Source: Maribacter sedimenticola (GTDB lineage: Bacteria > Bacteroidota > Bacteroidia > Flavobacteriales > Flavobacteriaceae). Taken from it: 64,000 nt of DNA. Below the pieces are notes generated by a model. It was not told the origin of the DNA. It saw only the letters and a program-made list of their open reading frames with translations, and did not search any database. This document shows positions 19,616-28,878 of this stretch, in pieces. The stretch spans positions 712,523 through 776,522 of the forward strand of contig NZ_FZNV01000003.1 in the NCBI RefSeq assembly GCF_900188415.1. Reading direction: 5' to 3'. Numbering within the stretch: position 1 is the stretch's first letter; every line of letters begins with the position of its first letter. The position numbers and the translations under genes were made by a program.

Positions 19616-20845
19616 ATGAAGAAACTTAAGGTTATAGAACTTTTTGCCGGTGTAGGCGGTTTTAGATTAGGACTGGAAGCGACCGGTAAATTTGAGGTGG
19701 TGTGGAGCAATCAATGGGAACCGAGTACTAAGAAACAACATGCGTCCTTGGTCTATGAAGCTAGATTCGGTAAAAAAAATCATAGTAATACAGATATATC
19801 AGAGGTACCAACACATAAAATTCCAGATGCAGATATTTTGGTAGGCGGTTTTCCTTGTCAGGATTATTCCGTTGCGACCACATTACAGAATTCCAAAGGT
19901 CTAATAGGTAAAAAAGGTGTGTTATGGTGGAGCATCCATAAAATATTATCGGAAAAAAAGAATCCCCCAAAATATCTTTTTCTTGAAAATGTAGATCGTT
20001 TATTAAAATCGCCATCTACACAACGTGGAAGAGATTTTGCCATAATGCTAAAAAGTCTGGATGATTTAGGTTACGCCGTGGAATGGAGAGTTATCAACGC
20101 TGCAGATTATGGAATGCCCCAAAGGCGCAGGCGTATTTTCTTTTTAGGATATCATAAATCTACATTGCGCTATAAAACGCTCAAAAAAGCGAGCGCATGG
20201 GATTGGATATTCAAATCTAGTACTATTGTAAATGCTTTTCCTATTACAAGTACTACCTCTAAAATAGATTCCTTTGAAATTACGGATGACCTTGTTTCAC
20301 TTTCAGAAAATTTTAATATAGGAGAAAAATTATCGCCCTTTAAAAATACTGGTTACTTTGTAAACGGAACAGTTTATACGACAAAGACAACTCCTACCTA
20401 TGAAGGTAAACGAACAGTATTGGGCGATGTTCTAGATGAAGAACCCGTAGCGGAAGAATTCTATATACCTAAAAATGATTATGCAAAATGGGAATACCTG
20501 AAAGGTGCAAAAAAAGAAGTGCGTACCGCCAAATCTGGTTTTATATATAACTATAGCGAAGGTAGTATGGTTTTTCCCGATGCATTGGACAATGCATCAC
20601 GCACAATAATTACGGGTGAAGGAGGTAAAAGTCCGTCTAGATTTAAACATGTAATACAGACCAATAATGGTTTGCGTAGATTAACTCCAAAAGAAATTGA
20701 ACGTTTAAACATGTTTCCTGAAAACCATACTGCACTAGATGGTATATCCAATACCAAACGTGTGTTTTTCATGGGAAATGCCTTGATAGTTGGTGTGGTC
20801 GAAAAAATTGGAGAATCACTTATAGAAAAAATTCATTTATCGTGA
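19616..20845 (+). CDS. DNA (cytosine-5)-methyltransferase of a type II restriction-modification system
   Basis: A 409-residue C5-cytosine methyltransferase with the conserved motifs in order. Motif I is VIELFAGVGGFRLGLE, motif IV is GGFPCQDYSVA with catalytic Cys81, motif VI is LFLENVDRLLKSP, motif VIII is QRRRRIFFLGY, and motif X is near the end (FFMGNALIVGVVEKIGESL). The region between VIII and IX (about residues 190-330) should be the target-recognition domain; the site cannot be read from it. The stop overlaps the next gene's GTG start by 4 bases, so methylase and nuclease would be made together. It sits between housekeeping and envelope genes with no mobile element in sight, suggesting a simple inserted cassette. 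Confidence 0.95.
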   Translation: MKKLKVIELFAGVGGFRLGLEATGKFEVVWSNQWEPSTKKQHASLVYEARFGKKNHSNTDISEVPTHKIPDADILVGGFPCQDYSVATTLQNSKGLIGKKGVLWWSIHKILSEKKNPPKYLFLENVDRLLKSPSTQRGRDFAIMLKSLDDLGYAVEWRVINAADYGMPQRRRRIFFLGYHKSTLRYKTLKKASAWDWIFKSSTIVNAFPITSTTSKIDSFEITDDLVSLSENFNIGEKLSPFKNTGYFVNGTVYTTKTTPTYEGKRTVLGDVLDEEPVAEEFYIPKNDYAKWEYLKGAKKEVRTAKSGFIYNYSEGSMVFPDALDNASRTIITGEGGKSPSRFKHVIQTNNGLRRLTPKEIERLNMFPENHTALDGISNTKRVFFMGNALIVGVVEKIGESLIEKIHLS

Positions 20846-21450
20846 AAAGTACTTTTACATCTGATTTGAACAAAGAAAGAAAACTTTCAGTTCTATTGGA
20901 TGTGTACTATACTAAATATTTGACCCAATACAACACTAAACGTATAGTTGATTATAAACAACAATTGGCCGGTATAGATGTTATCTTTACCCATAAAAAA
21001 ACCAAGGCTGTCTATTATATAGATGAAAAAGCCCAGTTAGATTACGTTAATGATGACCTGCCTACATTTGCTTTTGAATTATCTTATTTCAAAAATAATT
21101 ACCATAAAGAAGGATGGCTTTTTGATACAAGAAAAAAGACGGATTTTTATGCCTTGGTCACTGCAATATATGAGGATGAACCTTCTATTTACACAACATG
21201 TAAAATAACATTGGTAAATCGTAAAAAACTTTGCTCCTTTTTAGAAGCACGGAAAATTACCAAGACTTCTTTAGCATCCTATTTTAAAAATAGCAACGTT
21301 ACTCAGGGTAAACTAATAATTAATGAACTTGACCACCGTACGGAAGGTTACCTTTATTTTTCTACGAACACCAAAGTTGAAAAACCAATAAACCTTATTC
21401 TAAGATTAGACTTTCTTATTGAAAACGGTTTGGCAAAACGATTGGTGTAA
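20842..21450 (+). CDS. Putative type II restriction endonuclease (PD-(D/E)XK-like)
   Basis: A 202-residue protein starting with GTG that overlaps the methyltransferase stop (GTGA). I recognise no named family. The segment AGIDVIFTHKKTKAVYYIDEKAQ holds Asp46, then Asp61-Glu62-Lys63 after a beta-hairpin, which is the spacing of a PD-(D/E)XK nuclease core. The following Gln65 is like that in several such enzymes. The rest is mixed alpha/beta with no membrane segment. Tight coupling to a C5 methylase makes a cognate restriction enzyme the best guess. It could instead be another type of methylase-associated protein. The specific site is unknown. Confidence 0.65.
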   Translation: MKSTFTSDLNKERKLSVLLDVYYTKYLTQYNTKRIVDYKQQLAGIDVIFTHKKTKAVYYIDEKAQLDYVNDDLPTFAFELSYFKNNYHKEGWLFDTRKKTDFYALVTAIYEDEPSIYTTCKITLVNRKKLCSFLEARKITKTSLASYFKNSNVTQGKLIINELDHRTEGYLYFSTNTKVEKPINLILRLDFLIENGLAKRLV

Positions 21451-21528
21451 GCCATTAATATATCTTAACATATTGTTAATCAGTATATAAAATTTGTAAT
21501 TCTCCTAAATTATGATATCTTATAAGGT

Positions 21529-21903
21529 ATGGTAAAAGTAGAAAAGTCAGAAAACACGGAATTTTTAGAAAAATCTATACAACATTTAGAAGCCACAGGT
21601 TTTGAAAATATCAAGGCAGATATAGAGGGTTATGAAACTCCTAAATCATATTCGAGAAAAGGAAAAGATGATAATATTACACCTGATATCGTAGCTGTTA
21701 AAAATGGTAGAAAATATTATTTTGATATTAGTCTAAAATCGCACAGTACAAGATTATTAAAATCTAAATGGCTTTTTTTGGATACATTAAGTAGAATGAA
21801 TTCCAATAGATTCAGAATAATAACTACCAGGGGGCATTACAAGTTTACGGATACAATGCTTGAAGATATTAACCTAAGTAATAAAACACCCATTAAAATT
21901 TAA
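21529..21903 (+). CDS. Small conserved-looking hypothetical protein with PD...K signature
   Basis: A 124-residue, charged, soluble protein that I do not recognise. Residues 52-70 read TPDIVAVKNGRKYYFDISLK: a PD pair, a short beta-hairpin, then D-x-S-x-K. This resembles a degenerate PD-(D/E)XK core (Ser in place of the middle acid), preceded by a helix with EFLEKSIQHLEATGF. It may be an inactive or variant nuclease-fold protein. The gene lies 78 bases after the putative restriction enzyme and has a strong terminator of its own, so it may belong to the cassette or merely be a neighbour. The function is unproven. Confidence 0.6.
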   Translation: MVKVEKSENTEFLEKSIQHLEATGFENIKADIEGYETPKSYSRKGKDDNITPDIVAVKNGRKYYFDISLKSHSTRLLKSKWLFLDTLSRMNSNRFRIITTRGHYKFTDTMLEDINLSNKTPIKI

Positions 21904-21923
21904 TAATAAAATTTATATCAACT

Positions 21924-21954
21924 AAAATGCCGCAATGTTGCGGCATTTTTTTTT
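21924..21954. terminator. Bidirectional intrinsic terminator
   Basis: AAAATGCCGCAA (21924-21935) pairs with TTGCGGCATTTT (21938-21949), and a run of T follows. The A-rich left arm gives the equivalent T-run on the other strand, so it can end both the hypothetical gene and the convergent GNAT gene. Confidence 0.85.
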
Positions 21955-22396
21955 AATTCATAATCATTTTAATATGAGGTATACCATCTTCTAAATATTC
22001 CTCGCCTACCTTTTTAAATCCTAAAGAAGAATAGAATTTTATCAGATAGGTCTGCGCAGATAATTGAATGGTATCTATATTAAAATGTTCCTGTACCCCC
22101 TTTATAGAACTTTCCATTATTTCCTTTCCATAACCAAAACGTCTATATCGTTTATCTACAGCTACCCTGCCAATACTAGCTTCCTTAAAATAATCTCCAG
22201 GTCCAAATATTCTAGTATAGGCCACTATAATGTTGTCCCGAATACCAATAACATGAAGTGCTTTTTTATCTTTATCATCCAAATCTTGATATACACAGTT
22301 TTGTTCCACTACAAATATCTCACTCCTTAATTTCAAAAGTTCATAAAGTTCAGATGTGTTCAGTTCATTGAACTTTTTAATGTGGATATGAAGCAT
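21953..22396 (-). CDS. GNAT family N-acetyltransferase (ElaA-like)
   Basis: A 147-residue acetyltransferase. The start resembles E. coli ElaA: LRSEIFVVEQNCVYQDLDDKD is the family's typical segment. The acetyl-CoA binding loop is IGRVAVDKRYRRFGYGKEIM (motif A, R/Q-x-x-G-x-G/A as RRFGYG). The C-terminal QLSAQTYLIKFYSSLGFKKVGEEY is the motif B beta-bulge region. The substrate is unknown. It is transcribed leftward behind rpiB with a 101-base gap and ends in the shared terminator. Confidence 0.88.
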   Translation of the reverse strand: MLHIHIKKFNELNTSELYELLKLRSEIFVVEQNCVYQDLDDKDKKALHVIGIRDNIIVAYTRIFGPGDYFKEASIGRVAVDKRYRRFGYGKEIMESSIKGVQEHFNIDTIQLSAQTYLIKFYSSLGFKKVGEEYLEDGIPHIKMIMN

Positions 22397-22497
22397 ATAT
22401 AGGACTACTAACGGGTTGTGTTTATATCTTTAGAGATTAACTGTTTATATTTCAGTTATTTATATAATAACAAACAAGGTTATGAACATAATAATTT

Positions 22498-22926
22498 CTA
22501 TACCGGTATCTTTTCAACCCTACGTTCATGTCTACCCCCACTAAAAGAAGTAGCTAAAAAAGTCCTCACCATTTCCAAAGCTTGGGGCAAGGAAATATAG
22601 CGGGCCGGTAAACTTAATATATTGGCATCGTTATGTTCCCTGGCCAATTGGGTAATCTCTTTGTTCCAACATAGGGCAGCTCTTACATTTTGCTGTTTAT
22701 TTGCTGTCATACAGGCCCCATTGCCGCTTCCACAAATAATGATTCCCATATCTACATTACCTTTTTCCACATCATAGGCTACAGGATGTGCATGATCAGG
22801 GTAATCCACACTGTCCGTACCGTCCGTACCGTGGTTAATAACTTCAATCTGCATTGATTTCAATAAACCAATTATAGCTAATTTGTATTCCGTTCCCGCG
22901 TGGTCATTACCAATAGCTACTTTCAT
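22498..22926 (-). CDS. rpiB: Ribose 5-phosphate isomerase B
   Basis: A 142-residue RpiB/LacA-family isomerase that interconverts ribulose 5-phosphate and ribose 5-phosphate in the pentose phosphate pathway. Family features are the start VAIGNDHAGTEYK (catalytic-site Asp and His), the segment DYPDHAHPVAYDV, and the anion-binding loop ICGSGNGACMTANK. That loop has Ser where many RpiB enzymes have a catalytic Cys two residues on; here the position carries ...GNGACM. LPARYI closes the fold. The frame extends four codons upstream (MNTL), but MKVAIGNDHAG at 22926 is the normal start. It is probably cotranscribed with the GNAT gene. Confidence 0.93.
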   Translation of the reverse strand: MKVAIGNDHAGTEYKLAIIGLLKSMQIEVINHGTDGTDSVDYPDHAHPVAYDVEKGNVDMGIIICGSGNGACMTANKQQNVRAALCWNKEITQLAREHNDANILSLPARYISLPQALEMVRTFLATSFSGGRHERRVEKIPV

Positions 22927-22938
22927 AAGCGTATTCAT

Positions 22939-23572
22939 TATAGGTTAATAAGTTCATAGATAATATCCTCAGGGGAAAGATAAAACCTTGCTAAAGGTAC
23001 GATAATCAGCTATTGACAACAAAATTTAAGTACTACACAACATTTATTACTAACTTAAATTTAATCGTTGTTAATTACTTCGTTATAAGCAAGATTAGTA
23101 CATGCATAAATTGTTTAAAAAAAAATGCTCAAAAACTTGCATTTAAGATTTGATAGCTGCTTACACTTTAATTATAAATAAGACGAAATAAATTTTTAGA
23201 AAGTGTTAGTGGATTTTCACCAAAAATAAGCTTCACGTTAACATAAAATTTACATTTAGTTATTAAAAAATTCATGTTAATAGTAGTTATAAACGTTTAC
23301 TCATAACTTCCCAAAATTCTGATTTCCAATTATATTTAAAATGGATAGCATGTCAACAACTTTTGGTATGTCATAAAATCAAGAAAATTATCGATAAGTT
23401 ATACCAGTTATGAACAAGCTATAATAACCATTAATATTTAATTTAATTTAAAAGAAAAACTGTCTATTATATTATAATTGTTGATAACAGTAAAGTTCTT
23501 TATCCTTTCAATAAGAGTTGGTTTATTGGTAGTGGATTATAATTCGTAATTTTCCAACAAATAAAAAGATGA
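22939..23572. other. Intergenic region between rpiB and rnr
   Basis: About 630 bases of very AT-rich DNA lie between divergent genes. No intact ORF, tRNA or terminator hairpin was recognised. It must carry the rpiB and rnr promoters, but I see no convincing TAnnTTTG element at usual spacing. Confidence 0.5.
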
Positions 23573-25768
23573 ATGTCGAAAAGAAATAAGAAGGCGAAGA
23601 ACCATAGGACCAATGAAATTACCAAAGGTATTTTTACTGTTCTTGAAAATGAACCGAACAAAAGCTTTAATTACAAGCAAATAGCTGCAAAGATAAATGT
23701 TACCGATGCCCAAGATAGAAATACCCTTATAAAAAGATTAACCCAATTAAAGGAAAAAAAGCGTATTCAAGAGGTTGATCGTGGGCAATATAAGGTATTG
23801 GAAAATTCAAAAAGTGTACATGAAGGTACCGTAGATGTTACCGGAAAGGGTAATGCATATATTATTGTAGAAGGTATGGACGATGATATTTTCATACCTG
23901 CTCATAAATTAAACAAAGCCTTTCATAAGGATAAGGTTGAAGTATATATCTATCCTAAAAAGAAAAGTAAAAAACTTGAAGGAGAGGTTGTTAAGATTTT
24001 AGAACGTTTTAAAACAACCTTTGTTGGCATAGTGGATATGCAAAAGACCTTTGCTTTTGTAAGACCTTCTGATTTTAGAATGTATACGGATATATTTGTA
24101 TCCAAAGATAAATTGGGTGGTGCCAGTGATGGTGAGAAAGTATTAGTTGAAATTACGGATTGGCCAGATGATGTAGATTCACCTTTTGGCAAGGTAACGG
24201 AAGTTTTAGGTGTACCTGGAGAACATGATACTGAAATTCATTCCATACTTGCAGAATATGGTCTTCCCTATTCTTTTCCTCCAGAAGTTCAGCATTTTGC
24301 AGATCAACTGGATACTTCCATTAAAAGAGAGGAAATTTTAAAACGTAAGGATTTAAGGGATGTTTTGACATTTACGATTGATCCCAAGGATGCCAAGGAT
24401 TTTGATGATGCCCTTTCCTTTAAAAAATTGGAAAATGGTAATTTTGAAATAGGAATACATATAGCAGATGTGTCCCATTATCTTGAAAAAGATACCATAC
24501 TGGATGAAGAAGCATATAATAGGGCTACCTCTGTATATTTAGTAGACCGTGTTGTTCCTATGTTACCTGAAGTATTATCCAATAATGCGTGCTCGCTGCG
24601 GCCAAATGAAGAAAAGTATACTTTTTCGGCAATTTTTGAATTGGATGATAAGGCTGTTTTAAGAAATCAGTGGTTTGGTAGAACGGTAATCAATTCCAAT
24701 GAACGTTTTGCTTATGAAGAGGCACAGTATATAATAGAAAATGGAAATGGTGCCATTCCAAAAGAGGTTTCTATAAGGGAAAATGGTGCCTACAAAGTTT
24801 CTGATGAGGTTGTAGAGGCTACATTGACCATGGACCGTTTAGCTAAAATAATGCGTGAAAAGCGTATGGATAAAGGGGCTCTGTCTTTTGATAAGGTAGA
24901 AGTTCGTTTTAACCTAGACGAAAATAGCAATCCGGTTGGGGTATATTTCAAGGAATCTAAAGATGCCAACAAACTAATAGAAGAGTTTATGCTCTTGGCC
25001 AATAGAAAAGTGGCAGAATTTATAGGTAAGCAAAAACCTAAAAAGACTTTTGTATATAGGGTTCATGATGATCCGGATCCGGATAAATTAATGGCTTTAA
25101 ACGGTATTGTATCTAAATTTGGTCATAAACTGGATTTTAAGGATAAAAAATCCATTAGTTCTTCATTAAATCAACTTTTACAGGATGTAAAGGGTAAAAA
25201 GGAACAAAATATGGTAGATACCTTGACTATACGTAGTATGAGCAAAGCTATATATACCATAGATAATATTGGTCATTATGGTTTGGCTTTTGATTATTAT
25301 ACCCATTTTACTTCACCAATACGTAGGTATCCAGATGTTATGGTGCATAGATTGTTACAACATTATCTAGATGGTGGTAAATCTGTTAAGGATGAGGAAT
25401 ATCAAAAGAAATGTAAACATTCTTCAGATATGGAATACTTAGCTTCAAGTGCAGAGCGAGATTCTATAAAGTACATGCAGATCAAATTTATGCAAGATCA
25501 TAAGGATGAAGAATTTAGGGGCGTCATCAGTGGTGTTACCGAATGGGGTATCTATGTGGAAATCATTGCAAATAAATGTGAGGGCATGATAAGAATCAGG
25601 GACATAAAAGGAGATTATTTTATCTTTGATGAAAAGCAATATGCCATTATTGGAGAAAGAACTAAAAGAAAATATCAATTAGGTGATGAAGTTACTGTAA
25701 TGGTAAAAAGTACCGATTTAATTAAAAGGCACCTTGATTTTGCTTTGATTCCCGATGAACAGAAATAA
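23573..25768 (+). CDS. rnr: Ribonuclease R, 3'-5' exoribonuclease
   Basis: A 731-residue RNase II-superfamily enzyme with RNase R architecture. An N-terminal winged-helix region with basic residues is followed by two cold-shock (OB) domains (about 70-220, with GKGNAYIIVEG and FAFVRPSDF). The RNB catalytic domain starts at RKDLRDVLTFTIDPKDAKDFDDALS, whose clustered Asp residues bind the metals. A C-terminal S1 domain is near 635-725 (GVISGVTEWGIYVEI). It degrades structured RNA and works in mRNA and rRNA quality control. Length is near that of the E. coli protein without its long basic tail. It leads a run with the DUF2807 and LysE genes, though the 82-base gap does not prove an operon. Confidence 0.95.
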   Translation: MSKRNKKAKNHRTNEITKGIFTVLENEPNKSFNYKQIAAKINVTDAQDRNTLIKRLTQLKEKKRIQEVDRGQYKVLENSKSVHEGTVDVTGKGNAYIIVEGMDDDIFIPAHKLNKAFHKDKVEVYIYPKKKSKKLEGEVVKILERFKTTFVGIVDMQKTFAFVRPSDFRMYTDIFVSKDKLGGASDGEKVLVEITDWPDDVDSPFGKVTEVLGVPGEHDTEIHSILAEYGLPYSFPPEVQHFADQLDTSIKREEILKRKDLRDVLTFTIDPKDAKDFDDALSFKKLENGNFEIGIHIADVSHYLEKDTILDEEAYNRATSVYLVDRVVPMLPEVLSNNACSLRPNEEKYTFSAIFELDDKAVLRNQWFGRTVINSNERFAYEEAQYIIENGNGAIPKEVSIRENGAYKVSDEVVEATLTMDRLAKIMREKRMDKGALSFDKVEVRFNLDENSNPVGVYFKESKDANKLIEEFMLLANRKVAEFIGKQKPKKTFVYRVHDDPDPDKLMALNGIVSKFGHKLDFKDKKSISSSLNQLLQDVKGKKEQNMVDTLTIRSMSKAIYTIDNIGHYGLAFDYYTHFTSPIRRYPDVMVHRLLQHYLDGGKSVKDEEYQKKCKHSSDMEYLASSAERDSIKYMQIKFMQDHKDEEFRGVISGVTEWGIYVEIIANKCEGMIRIRDIKGDYFIFDEKQYAIIGERTKRKYQLGDEVTVMVKSTDLIKRHLDFALIPDEQK

Positions 25769-25850
25769 TTTGGAACGAATTTTGGTATAAGGTCGCTGAA
25801 TAAGGGAATTTTTTTTACAAATCCCTATTAAACAAGTTTATACGTAAAGA

Positions 25851-26528
25851 ATGAAACAAATAGCAATTATAGTGTTTCTCTTTGGTTGTATTTTGGTAAA
25901 TGGCCAGGATAATAAAGTAACCCAGAATCTTGATGCTTTTAAAGAAATTAAGGGTTTTGATGGGTTATCTATCAATCTGATAAAATCAAATGAAAACAAA
26001 GCGGTTATTACTGGTGAGAATACATCCAGTGTGGCTATTGTTAATAATAATGGTGTTCTAAAGATTAGAATGCAAATAGGTAAAATTTTTAGTGGTTATA
26101 AAACGTTCATAGATGTTTATTATTCCAACCCTTTGGTAGTAATAGATGTTAATGAGGATGCTAGAATTATTACTGAAGATATCATACAGCAAGATGTTCT
26201 TGAACTCAAGGCCCAAGAGGGCGGTGAACTTATTGTTCAGGCAGAGGTAGAACAAATGTTGATAAAGTCCGTTTCTGGTGGTATTATAAAAACATCAGGA
26301 AATGCCAATCTACAAGATGTGCAAATAAATACAGGTGGTGTTTATGAAGGAAAAAATTTTGAAACCAATTTTTCTACCATTAATGTAAATGCAGGTTCTA
26401 GGGCAGAAATTAATGCAAGGGACTATGTAAAGGCTACCGTTAAGGCCGGTGGTGAGGTACTTGTATTTGGCAATCCTAAGAAATTGGAGGAAAAAACCGT
26501 TTTTGGTGGAACTATAAAAAGAATGTAA
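25851..26528 (+). CDS. DUF2807 (GIN-domain) putative secreted beta-helix protein
   Basis: A 225-residue exported protein with a signal peptide (MKQIAIIVFLFGCILVNGQ). It fits the DUF2807 'head GIN' fold: it begins around FKEIKGFDGLSINLIKSNENKAVI and then shows repeated short strands (GGELIVQAEV, GGIIKTSGNANLQDVQINTGG, AGSRAEINARDYVKATVKAGGEVL), which form a beta-helix. Such proteins are common in Bacteroidota and were proposed as adhesin-like; no enzymatic role is known. The LysE gene starts 6 bases after its stop, so the two are probably one transcript. Confidence 0.85.
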   Translation: MKQIAIIVFLFGCILVNGQDNKVTQNLDAFKEIKGFDGLSINLIKSNENKAVITGENTSSVAIVNNNGVLKIRMQIGKIFSGYKTFIDVYYSNPLVVIDVNEDARIITEDIIQQDVLELKAQEGGELIVQAEVEQMLIKSVSGGIIKTSGNANLQDVQINTGGVYEGKNFETNFSTINVNAGSRAEINARDYVKATVKAGGEVLVFGNPKKLEEKTVFGGTIKRM

Positions 26529-26534
26529 ACTTAC

Positions 26535-27215
26535 ATGTTAGAAGATATCCAGGCTGCAATTCCTTTAGGCTTTTTTCTAAGCTTTATGGTAGGCCCTGTT
26601 TTCTTTGTTTTATTACAGACTAGTGCGGTAAAAGGATTTAGGGCTGCAATAACCTTTGATTTAGGTGTTCTTTTGGCCGATGTTTTATTTATAATACTTG
26701 CTTACTTTAGTAGTTTTCAGCTTCTTGAAAATTTAAGTAACCAACCGGGTCTATACGTTTTTGGCGGTGTTATTTTATTGATATATGGTGTATTTACTTT
26801 TTTTAAAGTGGGTAATATTACCTTACCGGATGAGTCTAAACGTATTAGAAAATCTGATTTTCTCGGATTGTTTATTAAAGGTTTTCTTTTAAATTTTATC
26901 AATATAGGTGTTCTGGTATTTTGGCTAGGTATCATCATAATAGTTGGACCTAATTTGGATAACCAACCTAATAGGTTCATAACTTTTTTTGCTACCGTAT
27001 TGTTGTCTTATTTTGTAACGGATATTTTTAAAATATTACTTGCCAAGCAGTTAAAGAGAAAACTTACGGTAAATCGTATTAAATGGATAAAGAAGATAAT
27101 TGGGATTATATTGATAATATGTGGTATAGTTTTGATTGTAAAAGGATTTTTACCTAAAAACCAATTTGATATAGAAAAGAGGTTGGAAAATCTGGAATAT
27201 AGTATAGTAGAATAA
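26535..27215 (+). CDS. LysE-family amino acid exporter
   Basis: A 226-residue inner-membrane protein with about six hydrophobic helices (AIPLGFFLSFMVGPVFFVLLQTS, AAITFDLGVLLADVLFIILA, LYVFGGVILLIYGVF, and others). The N-terminal G-x-x-x-GP (FMVGPVFF) motif and length fit the LysE/RhtB superfamily, which exports amino acids or metabolites. The substrate is not evident. The last 20 residues are charged and cytosolic. It follows the DUF2807 gene closely and is ended by a bidirectional terminator. Confidence 0.88.
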   Translation: MLEDIQAAIPLGFFLSFMVGPVFFVLLQTSAVKGFRAAITFDLGVLLADVLFIILAYFSSFQLLENLSNQPGLYVFGGVILLIYGVFTFFKVGNITLPDESKRIRKSDFLGLFIKGFLLNFINIGVLVFWLGIIIIVGPNLDNQPNRFITFFATVLLSYFVTDIFKILLAKQLKRKLTVNRIKWIKKIIGIILIICGIVLIVKGFLPKNQFDIEKRLENLEYSIVE

Positions 27216-27246
27216 AAAAAGCCGGTAGAATTACCGGCTTTCTTAA
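27214..27246. terminator. Bidirectional intrinsic terminator between LysE and OmpH genes
   Basis: GCCGGTA (27221-27227) and TACCGGC (27232-27238) form a stem around loop GAAT. An A-run lies on the left and TTTCTT on the right, so it can stop both convergent genes. Confidence 0.85.
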
Positions 27247-27259
27247 ATATTTTGGAAGA

Positions 27260-27775
27260 TTACTTCTTGTATTTATCGTTTAATATTTTAACAATTTCAT
27301 CGGTTAAATCATTAGCTTCCGTACCATAAAGAACACTTCCACCATCTCCGCCACCTAATATATAGGAATAACCATTGGCTTTACCATAAGCCTTTATTTC
27401 TTTTTTTACGGAAGATACAATACTATCCATTTCAGTTTGTCCTTCTATTTGAAGTTGTTGATCTTGTTGCTGTAATTGTTGACCTATCATTTGGCCTTTT
27501 TGCTGCATTGCTGCATATTCTTCTTGGGCCTTGCTTTGAGACATAGATTGTGCCTTAGTTTGAAAGGCTTGTGCTTCCATTTGGAAAGCCTGTGAAATAC
27601 TATCTCTTCTTTTAGCAAGTACATCTGCCCTTTCTTTAAATTTAGCTTCAACATCGATTTTTTGTTGATACTCGTCCATCAATTTAACATTATCGACATA
27701 TCCTATTTTTTCTTGCTGGCAAGATGCCAATAATACAATTGCCAATAATACAATTACGTTTTTCATTTTTTTCAT
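27260..27775 (-). CDS. OmpH/Skp family periplasmic chaperone-like lipoprotein
   Basis: About 171 residues with a lipobox (VLLASC). The YVDNVKLMDEY...KKID start and a long Gln/Lys/Glu-rich coiled coil (about 30-120) match the Skp/OmpH fold, with a C-terminal strand (GYSYILGGGDGGSVLY) closing the trimer body. Skp-like proteins escort outer-membrane proteins through the periplasm; a lipid anchor is a common Bacteroidota variant. The frame is open to 27790, but a -7 element (27788-27795) sits over those codons, so translation must begin at 27775 (MKKMKN) or 27766 (MKNVIV). Confidence 0.87.
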   Translation of the reverse strand: MKKMKNVIVLLAIVLLASCQQEKIGYVDNVKLMDEYQQKIDVEAKFKERADVLAKRRDSISQAFQMEAQAFQTKAQSMSQSKAQEEYAAMQQKGQMIGQQLQQQDQQLQIEGQTEMDSIVSSVKKEIKAYGKANGYSYILGGGDGGSVLYGTEANDLTDEIVKILNDKYKK

Positions 27776-27787
27776 TTTTAGATGTTG

Positions 27788-27795
27788 CAAAAGTA
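27788..27795 (-). promoter_or_regulatory. Putative -7 element of the OmpH-like gene
   Basis: On the minus strand TACTTTTG followed by CA matches TAnnTTTG. It lies just upstream of the MKKMKN start and overlaps the longer possible reading frame, so it decides the start. No clear -33 TTG was seen. Confidence 0.5.
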
Positions 27796-28006
27796 GTAAA
27801 GCTTTTTAGATTGGTAATTGTATATTAAATAGATATCTACTAGAAATTTAGTAATTATTGATATTAGTTATTATAAATTATTTTAATATAAGTAATACTG
27901 ATAATATTTTACGTTATATAATGTATTTTAATGGGTTTTTTATAATTAGCTATATAAATACCTACTTTATTAATAAATATTCGTTTAAATAGCTTTAAAA
28001 TGGATT

Positions 28007-28843
28007 TTATACTCTTTGTAGGGTATAAATTAATGAAGAATACTCTCCTGTGCGCCTAGCTTCTAAATTTGATTGCCATCCTCTGTACATAGCATTAAAA
28101 TAATTAATTTTTCCATTTTTATATTTTTCGGATAAAATGGATACGTAATAGGAGTCAAAATACATAGGGGTGATTTTTTTAATGTTCAACCCTTTTTTGT
28201 TAAAAAGTATTTTTATGGAGTTTTTAGAAAAATGCCATAGATGTCTGGGAACATCAAAAGCGGCCCAATGATGTTTGTAATACTTTGCATCATAGGATTT
28301 ATAATTTGGTACAGCTATGATTAAGGTACCTCCTACTTCAAGCAAATTATCTAGCTTTTCTATCTGTTCCTCTAAATTAGGAAGATGTTCTAGTACATGC
28401 CATAAGGTAATAACGTTGTATTTTTTATCACCTAAATGTTCTATGGATTTTAAAATTTCTAGTTCTTTACTTTGAGCTTTTTCTCTAGCAATAGGATTAA
28501 TTTCAATTCCGGTCGTTGTCCAGTTTTTTCTTTTGGCTTCATTTAGAAAATCTCCTGTTCCTGTACCAATATCCAATAACGTTTGTGATTCATTTTGGTA
28601 TTGTGAGATGAATTTAATTTTTTTATTTAGTGTGTATTTTTTTACAATAAAATAGATTTTATCTAAAAATAGTTTTGATTCATCTTTATGTGAAATGTAA
28701 GATTCTTCTTTATAATATTTTGAAATATCTTTAGGTTGAGGCGTTGTTATAAGCATATCTAAAGAGGGTTCGTATTCTAATATAAACGATTCTTTACTTA
28801 TAGAATAGTCCTTCGTTTTAATATAAACCTTTTTTTCGGACAT
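28007..28843 (-). CDS. Class I SAM-dependent methyltransferase
   Basis: A 278-residue methyltransferase of the UbiG/Methyltransf_23 type. An N-terminal segment MSEKKVYIKTKDYSISKE may be a substrate-handling part. The Rossmann motif I is LLDIGTGTGDFLNEAK, motif II is TGIEINP, and the post-I region HVLEHLPNLEEQ is typical. The LWHFSKNSIKILFNKKG segment is a usual cap. The substrate is unknown. It lies directly downstream of mnmG in the same direction, with a parS-like site in the gap, and is probably the last gene of that cluster. The frame extends 8 codons upstream (MKINNSNF); MSEKK is preferred. Confidence 0.82.
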   Translation of the reverse strand: MSEKKVYIKTKDYSISKESFILEYEPSLDMLITTPQPKDISKYYKEESYISHKDESKLFLDKIYFIVKKYTLNKKIKFISQYQNESQTLLDIGTGTGDFLNEAKRKNWTTTGIEINPIAREKAQSKELEILKSIEHLGDKKYNVITLWHVLEHLPNLEEQIEKLDNLLEVGGTLIIAVPNYKSYDAKYYKHHWAAFDVPRHLWHFSKNSIKILFNKKGLNIKKITPMYFDSYYVSILSEKYKNGKINYFNAMYRGWQSNLEARRTGEYSSLIYTLQRV

Positions 28844-28878
28844 AAAATTGCTGTTGTTTATTTTCAAATTTTAATCAA

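Noticed and set aside
22939..23572. Possible RNA gene or riboswitch in the rpiB-rnr gap
   Set aside because: No cloverleaf, conserved core or stable hairpin was recognised; the stretch is simply AT-rich.
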